Assembly (NCBI GenBank): GCA_963720675.1
Contig: CAVRGH010000007.1
Location: 218,504-282,503, forward strand
Direction of reading: 5' to 3'
DNA from: JALHSW01 sp963720675
GTDB lineage: Bacteria > Actinomycetota > Acidimicrobiia > IMCC26256 > PALSA-555
DNA: 64,000 nt
Under the pieces are notes generated by a model that worked only from the letters and a program-made list of their open reading frames with translations, made no database searches and was not told where the DNA came from. The stretch's first letter is position 1. Each line of letters starts with the position of its first letter. Shown here piece by piece: positions 26,096 to 35,376 of the stretch. Both the position numbers and the translations under genes were made by a program.

Positions 26096-27052
26096 TCAGC
26101 GTCCGGTGGTGGGCACCGTCGACGAGGTGGTCGTGGACGCCGGGGTCGCGACGACCTTCAGGCTCGGGGCGATGCGCTTCGCGTCGGCCAGGGTGAACAC
26201 ATCCTGGGGATCCACCGTCGTGAAGTCGATCCCGTCGAGCGTGGTCCGCTGGAAGACGAGCCGTACGACCCGTCGTGGCGCGTCGGAGTCCGTCCCCGGC
26301 AGGGTGGCCCGCAGGACGACATCACCCGCTCCAGGGAGGTCGGCGCTCTGGATCCCGGTCAGGAGGTCGTAGGCCTCCTGACGCGCGGCGGACTTCTGCT
26401 CGGGCGGCTCGAGCGTCGGGTCCAGCGACCAGGTGATGCTGACCCGGCCGTCGGACGACCTCGCGACGGCGACGCGAGCTGGTGTCGTCGGGTCCGGCAC
26501 GATCCCTCCGTTGAGCACCGCCTCGAGGGCATCCTCGAGCGCGACGAACGCGGGTGGTCGCGTCGTGGTCGTCGTCGTGGGTGGCTGCGTCGCCGGTGGC
26601 TGCGTCGCCGGTGGTTGCGTCGCCGGCGGCTGGGTGGTCGGCGTCGGTGGCTGCGTGGCCGGCGGCTGCGTGATCGGCGGCGATGGCTGCGCCGCGGGCG
26701 CCTGCTGCTTCGGCGGCTTCTTCGGCTGCTTCGCGGCCTTCTTCGGCGGCTGCGTCGTCGGCGGCTCAGTGGGCGGGATGATGATCACCGTCGGCGGCGG
26801 CCGCGTCGCGGGAGGTGCCGTCGGCACCGAGACCGGCGGGAACGTGGCCGGCGGCGACGACGTGGGGACCGGGATCCGGCGCGAGGTTGTGGTGGTGGTG
26901 CGGTCCGGCGCGGTGTCGACGGCCGCGGTGTTCGGGCCCTCGTCCGTGTTCAGGAACAACAAGACGAGGATGAGCGTGATGCCACCGGCGAACATCGCCA
27001 CCACCGCGAGCATCGCTCGCCGCTGGCGGGACTCCGCGGGAGTCGGGGGCAT
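26096..27052 (-). CDS. Membrane-anchored protein with Pro/Thr-rich repeat stalk
   Basis: The 318-residue protein has a short cytoplasmic start, one membrane helix (residues about 13-34, AMLAVVAMFAGGITLILVLL) and then a long extracytoplasmic stalk. The stalk, about residues 45-170, is built of Pro, Thr and Gln, including repeats of PPATQ. A C-terminal globular part of about 140 residues (VALEDALEAVLNGG onwards) resembles beta-alpha domains such as GerMN, but I cannot assign it. The stalk could span the cell wall. It is a single gene of unknown function. Confidence 0.75.
   Translation of the reverse strand: MPPTPAESRQRRAMLAVVAMFAGGITLILVLLFLNTDEGPNTAAVDTAPDRTTTTTSRRIPVPTSSPPATFPPVSVPTAPPATRPPPTVIIIPPTEPPTTQPPKKAAKQPKKPPKQQAPAAQPSPPITQPPATQPPTPTTQPPATQPPATQPPATQPPTTTTTTRPPAFVALEDALEAVLNGGIVPDPTTPARVAVARSSDGRVSITWSLDPTLEPPEQKSAARQEAYDLLTGIQSADLPGAGDVVLRATLPGTDSDAPRRVVRLVFQRTTLDGIDFTTVDPQDVFTLADAKRIAPSLKVVATPASTTTSSTVPTTGR
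26580..26624 (+). repeat. Tandem 15-base repeat encoding PPATQ
   Basis: Three consecutive 15-base units read GGTGGCTGCGTCGCC, the third with one substitution, followed by a degenerate fourth. On the minus strand they encode the pentapeptide repeats of the stalk region. In-frame unit length means copy-number change would only alter stalk length. Confidence 0.8.
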
Positions 27053-27268
27053 GGCGAACCATCTCCAGTTCCGTCGTCGGCGACCTCTTTCGGCGGTCCT
27101 GGAATCAATACCCCGGTGACGCCCTCGCTACACGTACACAGTCATGAAGCGCTTGGTCGTGAGCTCACAACGTGCTTTGCCGCCGAGCGCATCGGGCGCG
27201 GCAAACCGCTGCCGTTCGGTTCATTCGGCCGGGCTATCGCCGCGCGCTCGTCGGCGTGCCCGGATCAA

Positions 27269-29044
27269 TCAGAGGTCGATCGTGAGATCGGTGTTGGGAA
27301 GTGCACAGCACAGGAGCAGGTTGCCGTCGGCGGGCGCCTCGAGTGGCTCGGGGGAATAGTCGACCGTTCCGTCGAGGAGGCCGGTCTCGCAGGTGTGGCA
27401 CACGCCGGTGCGGCACGACCATCGCACCGGCACGTCGCACGCCTCGGCTAGCTCGAGGAGGCTCGCGTTGCCTTCGCCCCAACGCACATTGAGCCCGGTC
27501 CGCACGAACGTGACGAGCGGCCCTGAGCCCGGTGCACCCTCGGGCTGATGCGGTGCCCGCATCGGATGAGCGATCAGTCCGGGTGTGATCGGCTCGTGTG
27601 CACCAAAGATCTCCGTGTGCAGCCGTTCAGCCGGAACCCCGAGCGCGGCCAGCGAACCGCGCAGCGCGTCCATGAACGGGGTGGGTCCGCAGAGGTAGTA
27701 GTCGCCGTCGACCGGGGCGTTCGCCGCGGCGAGTGTGTCCGCGGTGACGCGGCCCACCGCGTCGTAGTCCCTCCCCGCGCGGTCGGTGGGCCCTGGCGCG
27801 CTGTAGCAGATGCGACGGTGCAGGTGGGCGAAGTCGTCCAAGAGTGACGTCGTCTCTTCGGCGAAAGCGTGCTCCGACCGGTTCCGCGCACCCTGGAACC
27901 ACCAGATGTCGCGCGTCGAACGGCGGTCGTGAAGGGCGTGCAACATCGCCAGCATGGGCGTCACACCGATGCCCGCGCTGACGAGCACGACCGGCCGCTC
28001 GCTCTCGTCGAGGATGAAGGACCCGCGTGGGGCGCCGACCTCCAGCCCGTCGCCCACTCGGACACTCGTCCGGATGTAGTGCCCGGCCGCGCCGTTCGGT
28101 TCGACCTTGACGCCGATTCTGTAGTGAGCATCACCGGGTGATGCGGAAAGTGAATAGCTGCGGACCAGCGGCGAGGGTCCCCGCCCCGGCGTGAGCTTGA
28201 GGGTGATGAACTGGCCGGGTCGCGCCCGGGCGAGGGGTGAACCGTCGCCGGACGCCAGCTCCAGGGACACGACGTCGCTGCTCTCCGCCCGTTTCGCCGC
28301 GACCTGCAACGTGCGAAAGCCGCGCCACGCAGGCGGCGGACCTTGCGTCGTCAGGCCAGCGTTGCCACCGCCCCCAGAGCCCTCGACCGTCTCGACGAGG
28401 AGCGCGCGCAGGGATGCCTGCCAACCCGGGCTGAGCGCCGGGATGCGAAGCGCGCGCTGGAGCTGGTCGATGTCGTGGTGCCCGGCGAGGTAGAGCAACG
28501 CGTTGAGCTCGGCAACCGTCATCGCCTCGGGCCCGGTCGCGATCCTCATCACGTCGTCGCCCGCTTGAACATCACCTTCTTCGAGCACGCGGAAGTAGAA
28601 GCCCGGTCGTCCGTGCGCCACGAGCAACGCGGCCATGCGCGGCTCATCCATCCGGATCCCGACCCGATAGCAGGTGACCCGTGGTTGCGTGACCTCGAAG
28701 AGCGCCGAGCCGATCCGATACCGGTCGCCGATGCAGACCTCGTGGTCGCCGAGACCCTCGACCGTGAAGTTCTCGCCGAACTGGCCGAAGGCGAAGTCGT
28801 CGCGGTGCATCTCGTCCTGCCAGTGCCGGTACGAGTCGAGCTGGTACACGTACACGGCCCGGTGCTCGCCTCCGTGACCGTTCAGGTCCCCCTGGCCGTC
28901 GCCGTCGACGTTCAGGCGCCGGACGGCGCGCAGCCCGTCGACCGGATCCTTCCAGATGCCGGTGAACACGGTCCGGCCCTGCCAGGTGATCTCCCGCGGT
29001 TGTCCGACATTGACCGAGACGAGCCTCGCAACCGCCTGCGCCAT
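27269..29044 (-). CDS. Fusion of MOSC domain and ferredoxin-type NAD(P)H reductase
   Basis: The 591-residue protein joins two modules. Residues about 30-165 are a YiiM-type MOSC domain (GDLNGHGGEHRAVYVYQLDSY, GENFTVEG, and the conserved Cys in PRVTCYRVGI), followed by a three-helix segment to about 215. Residues about 245-591 are an oxidase-reductase module: FAD binding (RSYSLSASPG), NAD binding (VLVSAGIGVTPMLAMLHAL) and a C-terminal 2Fe-2S domain with Cys544, Cys549, Cys552 and Cys579. MOSC enzymes bind molybdenum cofactor and reduce N-hydroxylated compounds. The reductase would supply electrons in cis. ATG at 29044 follows GAGGTG. Confidence 0.9.
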   Translation of the reverse strand: MAQAVARLVSVNVGQPREITWQGRTVFTGIWKDPVDGLRAVRRLNVDGDGQGDLNGHGGEHRAVYVYQLDSYRHWQDEMHRDDFAFGQFGENFTVEGLGDHEVCIGDRYRIGSALFEVTQPRVTCYRVGIRMDEPRMAALLVAHGRPGFYFRVLEEGDVQAGDDVMRIATGPEAMTVAELNALLYLAGHHDIDQLQRALRIPALSPGWQASLRALLVETVEGSGGGGNAGLTTQGPPPAWRGFRTLQVAAKRAESSDVVSLELASGDGSPLARARPGQFITLKLTPGRGPSPLVRSYSLSASPGDAHYRIGVKVEPNGAAGHYIRTSVRVGDGLEVGAPRGSFILDESERPVVLVSAGIGVTPMLAMLHALHDRRSTRDIWWFQGARNRSEHAFAEETTSLLDDFAHLHRRICYSAPGPTDRAGRDYDAVGRVTADTLAAANAPVDGDYYLCGPTPFMDALRGSLAALGVPAERLHTEIFGAHEPITPGLIAHPMRAPHQPEGAPGSGPLVTFVRTGLNVRWGEGNASLLELAEACDVPVRWSCRTGVCHTCETGLLDGTVDYSPEPLEAPADGNLLLCCALPNTDLTIDL

Positions 29045-29254
29045 CGTCGCACCTCACTGTGGACCGGCACCGAGACGATAGGCCCGTACAGGACTCACCG
29101 TCGCTCACGACGTCGGCCGAGCGGGTCGGCGGTTGCTCTGGCGACGGTGCCGCGTCTGCGCGATCGTCGCCATGACCCGGTCGAGGTCCAGCACAACGAC
29201 CTCATCGGATGACTGTTGTGTCCGTCGCCGCCGAATCCATCATGGAGAGTCCTC

Positions 29255-29965
29255 ATGACCGAGTCACAGAAGGTCGCGATCATCACCGGCGCGGATCGAG
29301 GAATCGGCGCAGGTCTCGCAACGGCATTTCTCGGTGCTGGATACGGCGTTGTCGCCACCTCCCGCGCGATCCCCGCGTCCGACGAACCCAACGTGCTCAC
29401 GGTGCAAGGCGACATCGCAGACCACGACACCGCACGACGCGTGGTCGATCGGGCACTCGACCGGTTCGGACGAATCGATACCCTGATCAACAACGCGGGG
29501 ATCTACATCGGGAAGCCCTTCACCGACTACACACCCGACGAGTACGCCACGATCACCGCGGTAAACCTGACCGGGTTCTTCCACATCACCCAGCGCTCGA
29601 TCCGGCAGATGATCACCCAGGGCAGCGGTCACGTCGTCAACATCAGCACCAGCCTCGTCGACCATGCCGACAGCACCAGGCCCTGCGCGCTGGCGGCGCT
29701 CACCAAAGGTGGGCTCGCGGCGGTGGCCCGCTCGCTGGCGATCGAATACGCGTCGCGCGGGATTCGGGTCAACGCGGTCTCCCTCGGAGTCATCAAGACC
29801 CCCGAGCACGACTCAGCGTCGTACGAGGGCATGGCCGGCCTCCAACCCATTGGCCGGCTGGGCGAGATCCGCGATGTCGTCGACGGGGTCCTGTACCTCG
29901 AACAGGCCACGTTCGTCACCGGCGAGATCTTGCACATCGACGGAGGCCAGGCCGCGGGACACTGA
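29255..29965 (+). CDS. Short-chain dehydrogenase-like protein lacking the catalytic Tyr
   Basis: The 236-residue protein has the SDR fold: cofactor motif TGADRGIG, the structural NNAG (79-82) and a C-terminal ITGEI-like FVTGEILHIDGG. The usual YxxxK pair is not complete: Lys151 is present but position 147 is Ala (sequence ALAALTKGG). Several SDR subfamilies show this LTKGG form, so it may act as a non-classical reductase or hydratase, or it may be a binding protein. ATG at 29255 follows GGAGAG. It is divergent from the MOSC fusion gene across about 210 bases. Confidence 0.88.
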   Translation: MTESQKVAIITGADRGIGAGLATAFLGAGYGVVATSRAIPASDEPNVLTVQGDIADHDTARRVVDRALDRFGRIDTLINNAGIYIGKPFTDYTPDEYATITAVNLTGFFHITQRSIRQMITQGSGHVVNISTSLVDHADSTRPCALAALTKGGLAAVARSLAIEYASRGIRVNAVSLGVIKTPEHDSASYEGMAGLQPIGRLGEIRDVVDGVLYLEQATFVTGEILHIDGGQAAGH

Positions 29966-30108
29966 CACGCCACGCTCGCGCGGCCAGCGATGGCTGCCAG
30001 TGTGATCGCCGACGATGCATTGTTGTCGGATCGCCACGCTGCTGCGCTCGTGCGTCGGGACGATCCATCGACGGATCCATTGCGTCCAATGGCGGACCAC
30101 CGAACGGA

Positions 30109-31446
30109 TCACGAGCCGGCGGCGGCAATCTCGGCGCGAAGCGCCTTCAGCGCGTCGGTGTAGATCTCGGAGAAGGTGGGGAACGGCTGCATCGTGTCGC
30201 GCAGCACGTCGAGCGGTACATGCGCACGGATAGCCAGGGTTGCCTGCTGGAGCCACTCTCCGGCCTCGGGCCCGAGCGCGTACGCGCCGGTCAGCCGTGC
30301 GCCGTCGCTCAGCAGGGTCAGGAAGCCGTCCGATTCCGCGTACGCGCGCGTGTAGGTGGCGGTCTTCGCCACGCCCGAGACCGGCGCGCTTGCGGTGAAG
30401 CGCGCTTCGAGCGCTCCGACCGACGCGGCCTGCGGATCGGTGAAGACGACCCGCGGGAGAGCTTCGTAGTTGGCTTCGCGGGGCTCGCCGAGGATGTTCG
30501 CCGCGACGATGTCGCCCTGGTACTTGCCGGTCGTCGTCAACGGCCAGATCCCCGTGACATCGCCGACCGCCCACAGCCGGTCGCCGGCCCGCAGGTGCGA
30601 GTCGACGGAGATCCCATCCCGGTCGGGCTCGATGCCGACGGTCTCGAGTCCGATGCCGTCGACGCGCGGACGGCGCCCCGTCGCGACGAGCAGCCGGTCC
30701 CCCCGGAGCTCTGTGCCGTTGTCGACGGCCAGGACGAAGTCGTCGCCCTCGCGGCGCGCTTCCTTCGCGCTCACGCCGAGCACGAGGTCGATGCCGTCGC
30801 GGCGGAGGACCTCGCCGAGCGCCTCGCCCAGTGGTAGGGGCTCGTTCGAGAGCACGCGCTCGGCCATGTCGACGAGCGCGACGTCGCCGCCGAGCCGACG
30901 CACGGCCTGAGCCATCTCGACCCCGACCGGTCCGCCGCCGAGGATCAGCAGGCGGCGGGGAACCGCGGTCATCGCGGTGACTTCACGGTTCGTCCAGAGG
31001 CCCTCCAGTCCTTGCAGCCCCGGGACCGGCGGCACGATCGGTGACGCGCCGGTCGCCACGACGACCTCCCTGGCGGTGTACCGCGTGCCGTCGACTTCGA
31101 CCGCGCCCGGACCGGCGAGTCGGCCATCGCCGCGCAGCACGTCGATGCTCCGATCGGTGAGCCACTTCTCGGCACTGGTGTCCGAGTGGTTCGAGACCAT
31201 GTAGTCGCGCCAGGCGAACGTTGCTGCGACGTCAACCTGTGCGCTCGCCGCGGCATCGTTTGCATCGTGGGCTGCTTCACCCGGTCGAAGCAGCGTCTTG
31301 GACGGGATGCACGCCCAGTACGAGCACTCGCCCCCCACGAGCTCTCGTTCGACGACCGCGACCCGCAGGCCACCCTCCGCCAGCGCGCCGGCGCAGTGCT
31401 CGCCAGGCGCGCCTGCGCCGAGGACGATGACGTCGTAGTCGGTCAC
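30109..31446 (-). CDS. FAD-dependent pyridine nucleotide-disulphide oxidoreductase
   Basis: The 445-residue flavoprotein belongs to the lipoamide dehydrogenase/mercuric reductase family. The FAD motif is VIVLGAGAPGEHCAGAL, the redox-active disulphide is ECSYWACIPSK (C-x4-C), and the NAD(P) motif is LLILGGGPVGVEMAQ. The second FAD motif is LWAVGDVTG and a C-terminal dimerisation domain follows. The usual C-terminal His-x4-Glu is not evident in PFPTFSEIYTDALKAL, where Phe-Pro-Thr replaces the HAHPT pattern, so the electron acceptor is unclear. The GTG start overlaps the upstream VOC gene by 4 bases. Confidence 0.9.
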   Translation of the reverse strand: MTDYDVIVLGAGAPGEHCAGALAEGGLRVAVVERELVGGECSYWACIPSKTLLRPGEAAHDANDAAASAQVDVAATFAWRDYMVSNHSDTSAEKWLTDRSIDVLRGDGRLAGPGAVEVDGTRYTAREVVVATGASPIVPPVPGLQGLEGLWTNREVTAMTAVPRRLLILGGGPVGVEMAQAVRRLGGDVALVDMAERVLSNEPLPLGEALGEVLRRDGIDLVLGVSAKEARREGDDFVLAVDNGTELRGDRLLVATGRRPRVDGIGLETVGIEPDRDGISVDSHLRAGDRLWAVGDVTGIWPLTTTGKYQGDIVAANILGEPREANYEALPRVVFTDPQAASVGALEARFTASAPVSGVAKTATYTRAYAESDGFLTLLSDGARLTGAYALGPEAGEWLQQATLAIRAHVPLDVLRDTMQPFPTFSEIYTDALKALRAEIAAAGS

Positions 31447-32108
31447 GATGGAAGCGTGCCGCCGGTCGCCTCCGCCACCATGTACGCGGCGTACCACTCC
31501 GGCCAGTTCTCATCAGCCTTGCCCGTACGCTTCTCGTGCTCACCGTGCGCGGCCGCGGCACGCTCGAGCGCGCCCGTGAGATCCTCGACGGAGCTGTACT
31601 CGGTGGTCGAAGGGTCGACGCGACCGGGCAGTCGGCTCGTGATCTCCTGCAGCTGCCAGAGGTTCCCGTCGGGATCGCGGAACTCCGCGAACGACGCGTA
31701 GGTCCGCCGCTCTGGGTCGGGGCCGCTCGCCCGCGTGTCGTGCTGCCAGCGGTTGTAGCCACCGCTGGCGTCGTGGAAGACCTCGGTCGGATCGACCCGG
31801 TCGCCGACGAGCTCGTCGTGCGCCGCCTCGATGTCGGAGACCACCAGGAGGTTCTGCGCCGCGCCAGGGGCGGCAGTGGTCAGGCCGGTGCCGAACTGGA
31901 TCGAGCACCCCGAGCCCGGAGGCGTGAGCTGGACGATCCGGAAGGCGCCCTCGCCGAGGTCGGCGTCCAACCTCCACCCGAGGCTCACATAGAACGTCTT
32001 CGCGCGCTCGACATCCGAGACGGGGATGACGACGGTCTCGAGCTTCATGTCGGCTCTCCCCATGCTCGCGTCACCGGACGCGTTGGTTCGGGCATCGGTG
32101 GTGATCAT
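31443..32108 (-). CDS. VOC/glyoxalase-fold protein with C-terminal extension
   Basis: Residues about 20-145 form a vicinal-oxygen-chelate module (KLETVVIPVSDVERAKTFYVSLGW, FRDPDGNLWQLQEI). Family members are dioxygenases, glyoxalases or resistance proteins. The C-terminal 60 residues (GALERAAAAHGEHEKRTGKADENWPEWYAAYM) are a helical extension also seen attached to such domains in soil bacteria. ATG at 32108 follows AGGAGG. A second ATG at 32048 also has a ribosome site and begins at the domain. It is co-translated with the flavin reductase downstream, suggesting a joint detoxification role. Confidence 0.82.
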   Translation of the reverse strand: MITTDARTNASGDASMGRADMKLETVVIPVSDVERAKTFYVSLGWRLDADLGEGAFRIVQLTPPGSGCSIQFGTGLTTAAPGAAQNLLVVSDIEAAHDELVGDRVDPTEVFHDASGGYNRWQHDTRASGPDPERRTYASFAEFRDPDGNLWQLQEITSRLPGRVDPSTTEYSSVEDLTGALERAAAAHGEHEKRTGKADENWPEWYAAYMVAEATGGTLPS

Positions 32109-32247
32109 CGCGGCCTCCTACGGTTGCGCCAGGCGAAGAAAATCGCGCTTCGCTGCACATGGGTCAACACCCTCGGGGAACCAGTAGGTTCACCCGACAG
32201 CGAACGGGTCTCCAGGCCGTTCGCGGGCATCAGGGTTGTCGTTCCCC

Positions 32248-32493
32248 ATGAGTCGCCTGGAGCCTCGCCCGGTCACGGTGGAGTTCGAATCCGAGGGGGC
32301 AATCCTCCGCGGATTGCTCTTCGAGGCCACCGTTGGCGAGCCTCCCTCTCCGATCGTGGTGATGGCTCACGGGACGACGGCGATGGTCTATGACCACCGG
32401 AACTTCGGCTCGAGCGACGGCGACTACTGCTCAGAGTGTCAGTCGCCGAAGGCCGAGCCGACCTTCATCGTGACCTCCCACTCGCGTCCGTAG
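32248..32493 (+). pseudogene. Remnant of an alpha/beta hydrolase gene
   Basis: The frame starts like a dienelactone-type hydrolase (VEFESEGAILRGLLFEA, then PIVVMAHG) and jumps straight to VYDHRNFGSSDG, a motif that normally lies about 20-25 residues further on. After that the frame reads into unrelated sequence and ends within the 3' end of the convergent sulfatase gene. About 200 residues with the nucleophile and catalytic His are missing. An internal deletion plus a 3' truncation are needed, so this is probably true gene decay beside a recombination junction. Confidence 0.75.
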
Positions 32494-33963
32494 CGCTCCT
32501 TGAACAGCAGGTAGCGCGAGACCATGGCTTGACCGGTGCCGCCGTTCCAGAGGTCGTAGCGCGGATCGACGTGCTCGGCGAAGAACTGCTGAAGGCGCCC
32601 GTCGAGTCGGACAACCGTGTCGGAGTGCTCCGCAGCGTCGGCCACGTTGTGCCATTGCTCCGGATCGGCGATCAGGTCGTAGAGCTCCGGAGCACCGGTG
32701 CCGTCGAGATGCCTCGTGTAGAGGAACTCGCGCGTCCGGAGCGACCGAGCGGTCTCTGCCTCGAAGAACGCGGCGTCCTCCCACTCCTCGAGCGGCTCGC
32801 CCCGCAGCGTGGCGGCGAAGCTTCGTCCCGGCGAGTCGTCGACGGTGATGTCGGAGATGCCGACGTGGTCGAGGATCGTGGGGAACAGGTCGTAGTGAGA
32901 CACCACGGCGTCGACGACTTGCTGGGAGAGCACCCGACCCGGTTGGCGTACGAGGAGGGGGACGCGAAATGTCACGTCGTGCATGAACGGAGGATCGGTC
33001 CACTGGGGGTGGCCCCAGAGCCCACGCTGGCCGTACGGGTTGCCCTGGTCGGTCGTGACGATCACGAGCGTGTTCTCGGTGAGCCCTTCGGCATCGAGCG
33101 CATCCACGACCCGACCGATCGCGTGGTCGACGAGCGCGTTCTGCGCGGCCACGTTGGCGCGAGTCGCCTGATCGTTGTGCATCCGAACGGTCCACCACAC
33201 GTTGTTGAACGCGCTGGCGAGCGTGTACTCCTCGCTGGGGTCGAGGTCGAAGTCGAACGGGGCTGCGAGCGACCGGATCAAACGGTCGTCGATCGGCGGA
33301 AAGCGCCGAAACGTGCGCTCGGCGAAGCGCTCGTAGAACGGATTGCGCGGATCTGCCCCGACGACCGTGGGCGGCAACACGTACGGACCGTCGTAGTTCA
33401 CCTGCAGGAAGAACGGTCGCTCACGGTCCCGTCCTGCGACGTACTCGATCGCGCGGTCGCTGAAGTGCTCGACGATGTGCTGACCCGCGACCCGCTCGCA
33501 GCTCACCGTCGGCGTACACCTCGTTGTCGTAGAAGTCACTCGTATGGCCCTTCGTGAACGCAACCCAGTGGTCGAAGCCGTGGCCACGTTGACGGAAGTT
33601 CCCCAGGTGCCACTTCCCCACCATCGCCGTCGCGTAGCCGTGCTCGCGCAACGTGTACGGCAGCGTCCGGAACTCGCGAGTGACGTCGTAGTCAGCCGGC
33701 TTGGGGAGGACGTCGTCGTCGGGCATGGCGATGTGCACACCATGCTGCGACGGCATCAAACCCGTCAGGATCGATGCACGCGTGGGCGAGCACAGACCAT
33801 TCGTGCAGAACGCACGCAGGAACAACGTCCCCTCGCGCGAGAGCCGATCCATCCGAGGCGTCTCGTGCTCGACATTTCCGTAGCAGCCAAGCGAATCAGC
33901 CGACTGGTTGTCGGTCACCAACATCACGACATTCGGCAATGACGACCCGGAACTCACAGTCAC
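32439..33963 (-). CDS. Type I sulfatase, with one frame break
   Basis: The product is a formylglycine-dependent sulfatase of the alkaline phosphatase superfamily. The activation motif is CSPTR (Cys58 to Arg62). Metal-binding segments VVMLVTDNQSADSLG and LVIVTTDQGNPYGQRG are present, and so is GKWHLG. The frame breaks near 33498. Removing one base there gives an ELERVAGQHIVEHF continuation, typical of sulfatases, and 507 residues in all. No signal peptide is seen, so it is probably cytoplasmic. It would hydrolyse a sulfate ester, or in related enzymes a phosphonate. No maturase gene lies nearby. Confidence 0.82.
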
Positions 33964-34049
33964 GCACTATGACACGAACGTCACCTCGTGAGCCGCGCCG
34001 TGGACGCTGCTTCGAGTTGGCGTCGCTACTGCGGCCCGGCACGCGGCGA

Positions 34050-34061
34050 TACAGTCGGGTC
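34050..34061 (+). promoter_or_regulatory. Leaderless -10 element
   Basis: TACAGT (34050-34055) stands 6 bases before the ATG of the small membrane protein, the same spacing as the other leaderless candidates of this window. Confidence 0.45.
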
Positions 34062-34217
34062 ATGCTTGTCGGAGGTTTGGTATTCGCCGTCGTTGCGATC
34101 CTGTGCATTTTCGTAGGCGTCGTGGTGATGAAGCGGCGCAGTGACTACGGGAACGGCGACGGCGACGGCGGCATGAGCGATGCCGAGTTCCGCAAGATTG
34201 AGGGCTTCGACGACTAA
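34062..34217 (+). CDS. Small single-pass membrane protein
   Basis: This 51-residue protein has one membrane helix (residues about 3-22, VGGLVFAVVAILCIFVGVVV), a short basic segment MKRRSD and an acidic Gly/Asp-rich tail. I cannot assign a function. The clean topology (helix followed by Lys-Arg-Arg) and the -10 box six bases upstream support it as a real gene. Overlapping frames on the other strand have no such features. Confidence 0.6.
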   Translation: MLVGGLVFAVVAILCIFVGVVVMKRRSDYGNGDGDGGMSDAEFRKIEGFDD

Positions 34218-34269
34218 CTGCGCGCGGCCGTCACGAGTTCCGCGCTCGGGCCGATCTGCATGGACGACA

Positions 34270-35370
34270 TCAGTCGAGGTGACTCGGAGGGCTCGCCACC
34301 GCGTCGAGTGCGTCGAGGTCCTGGACGGCGGCGACCATGCGCCGCGTGTTCGCAATGGTGATCTCGACCCCGTAGTTCTCGGGTGGCGTGATCAGCCAGC
34401 CGATCACGAGACCCCACACGACGGCTCGACGACACCACATCCACGCCTCGTCGAGGTCGGGAACGTCGGGCACACCGAGGGACGCGAGCTCACCCAGGTA
34501 GCGCTCGAGCAGGCCCCGCGCCTCCGCCCGACGCACCTCGGGGGCCAGCGCGGTCGAGATGAGGTAGATCACGTCGTGGGCGAAGCAACCCCGGACCTGG
34601 AGCTGCCAGTCGAGGAGCCCTCCGGTCCCGTCCGGGAGGAGATAGGTGTTGGCGATGTGCGTGTCGCCGTGGAGCAGCGTCGGTGGTGCCGTGGCCAACA
34701 GCGCTCGGGACCGACCGAGCGCATCCCACAGCTCCTCGAGGTCGTGGCCGAGCGGCGCGATGAGCTCGGCCTTGAAAGGGTGGCGACGAACCTGATCCTG
34801 GATCAGCGGAAGTCCGTGCCGGTCGAAGACGTCGGCCATCCCGCCGTCGTCAGGGGTCGCGACCCACGCCAGGTCACCCGAGAAGCGCTTGGAGCGCCAG
34901 AACGCAGCGTGCAGGCGGGCGAGCTCTCGGAGGACCGCCGCGACCTCGTCGACGGTCACGACCTGGGTCGCATCGGGGAAGCGGGCGTGCCGTTGCGTCA
35001 GGTCCTCCATGAGGAGACCGAACTGGCTCGTCGCGAAGTCGAACGCGGTCGCGTATGCCTGTGGGGTCTCGACGTGGACGTCGGCGCGGATCTCGTCGTA
35101 GAAGCGCACCTCGGTGTCGAACATCTCACCGGGCGCGTGAGGCCTTCGGAGCATCGTCTTGAGCATCATGCGACCGGGTAGCCCGGCATCGGCACCCGGC
35201 GCGTAGGCGAGGTCGAGGACCACCCGATCGGCGGTCGAGGCGACACCCTCACCGCACCGCTTCACCGAGACAACATGGAGTGACGTGACGTCGACTGTCG
35301 GGTGGCGCGCCGAGAGCGCCTCGGTCAACAGCTCCGGCGTGAGCTGTTCGGGATCGTTCGGGAACAGCAC
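34270..35370 (-). CDS. Phosphotransferase, ecdysteroid-kinase/APH-like
   Basis: The 366-residue protein has a kinase-like phosphotransferase fold. The catalytic loop LLHGDTHIANTYLL gives the HGD-x4-N motif, and LLDWQLQVRG gives the metal-binding Asp. The N-lobe (MMLKTMLRRPHAPGEMFDTEVRFYDEI) resembles the ecdysteroid-kinase-like branch rather than antibiotic kinases. It would phosphorylate a small hydroxylated metabolite. It follows the SnoaL-like gene by 6 bases in the same orientation, and the GTG start has only a weak ribosome site, so coupling is likely. Confidence 0.85.
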   Translation of the reverse strand: MLFPNDPEQLTPELLTEALSARHPTVDVTSLHVVSVKRCGEGVASTADRVVLDLAYAPGADAGLPGRMMLKTMLRRPHAPGEMFDTEVRFYDEIRADVHVETPQAYATAFDFATSQFGLLMEDLTQRHARFPDATQVVTVDEVAAVLRELARLHAAFWRSKRFSGDLAWVATPDDGGMADVFDRHGLPLIQDQVRRHPFKAELIAPLGHDLEELWDALGRSRALLATAPPTLLHGDTHIANTYLLPDGTGGLLDWQLQVRGCFAHDVIYLISTALAPEVRRAEARGLLERYLGELASLGVPDVPDLDEAWMWCRRAVVWGLVIGWLITPPENYGVEITIANTRRMVAAVQDLDALDAVASPPSHLD

Positions 35371-35376
35371 GGATCG

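Noticed and set aside
26580..26640. Short tandem repeat as a possible CRISPR array
   Set aside because: The units are directly adjacent without spacers and lie in frame in a Pro-rich stalk.
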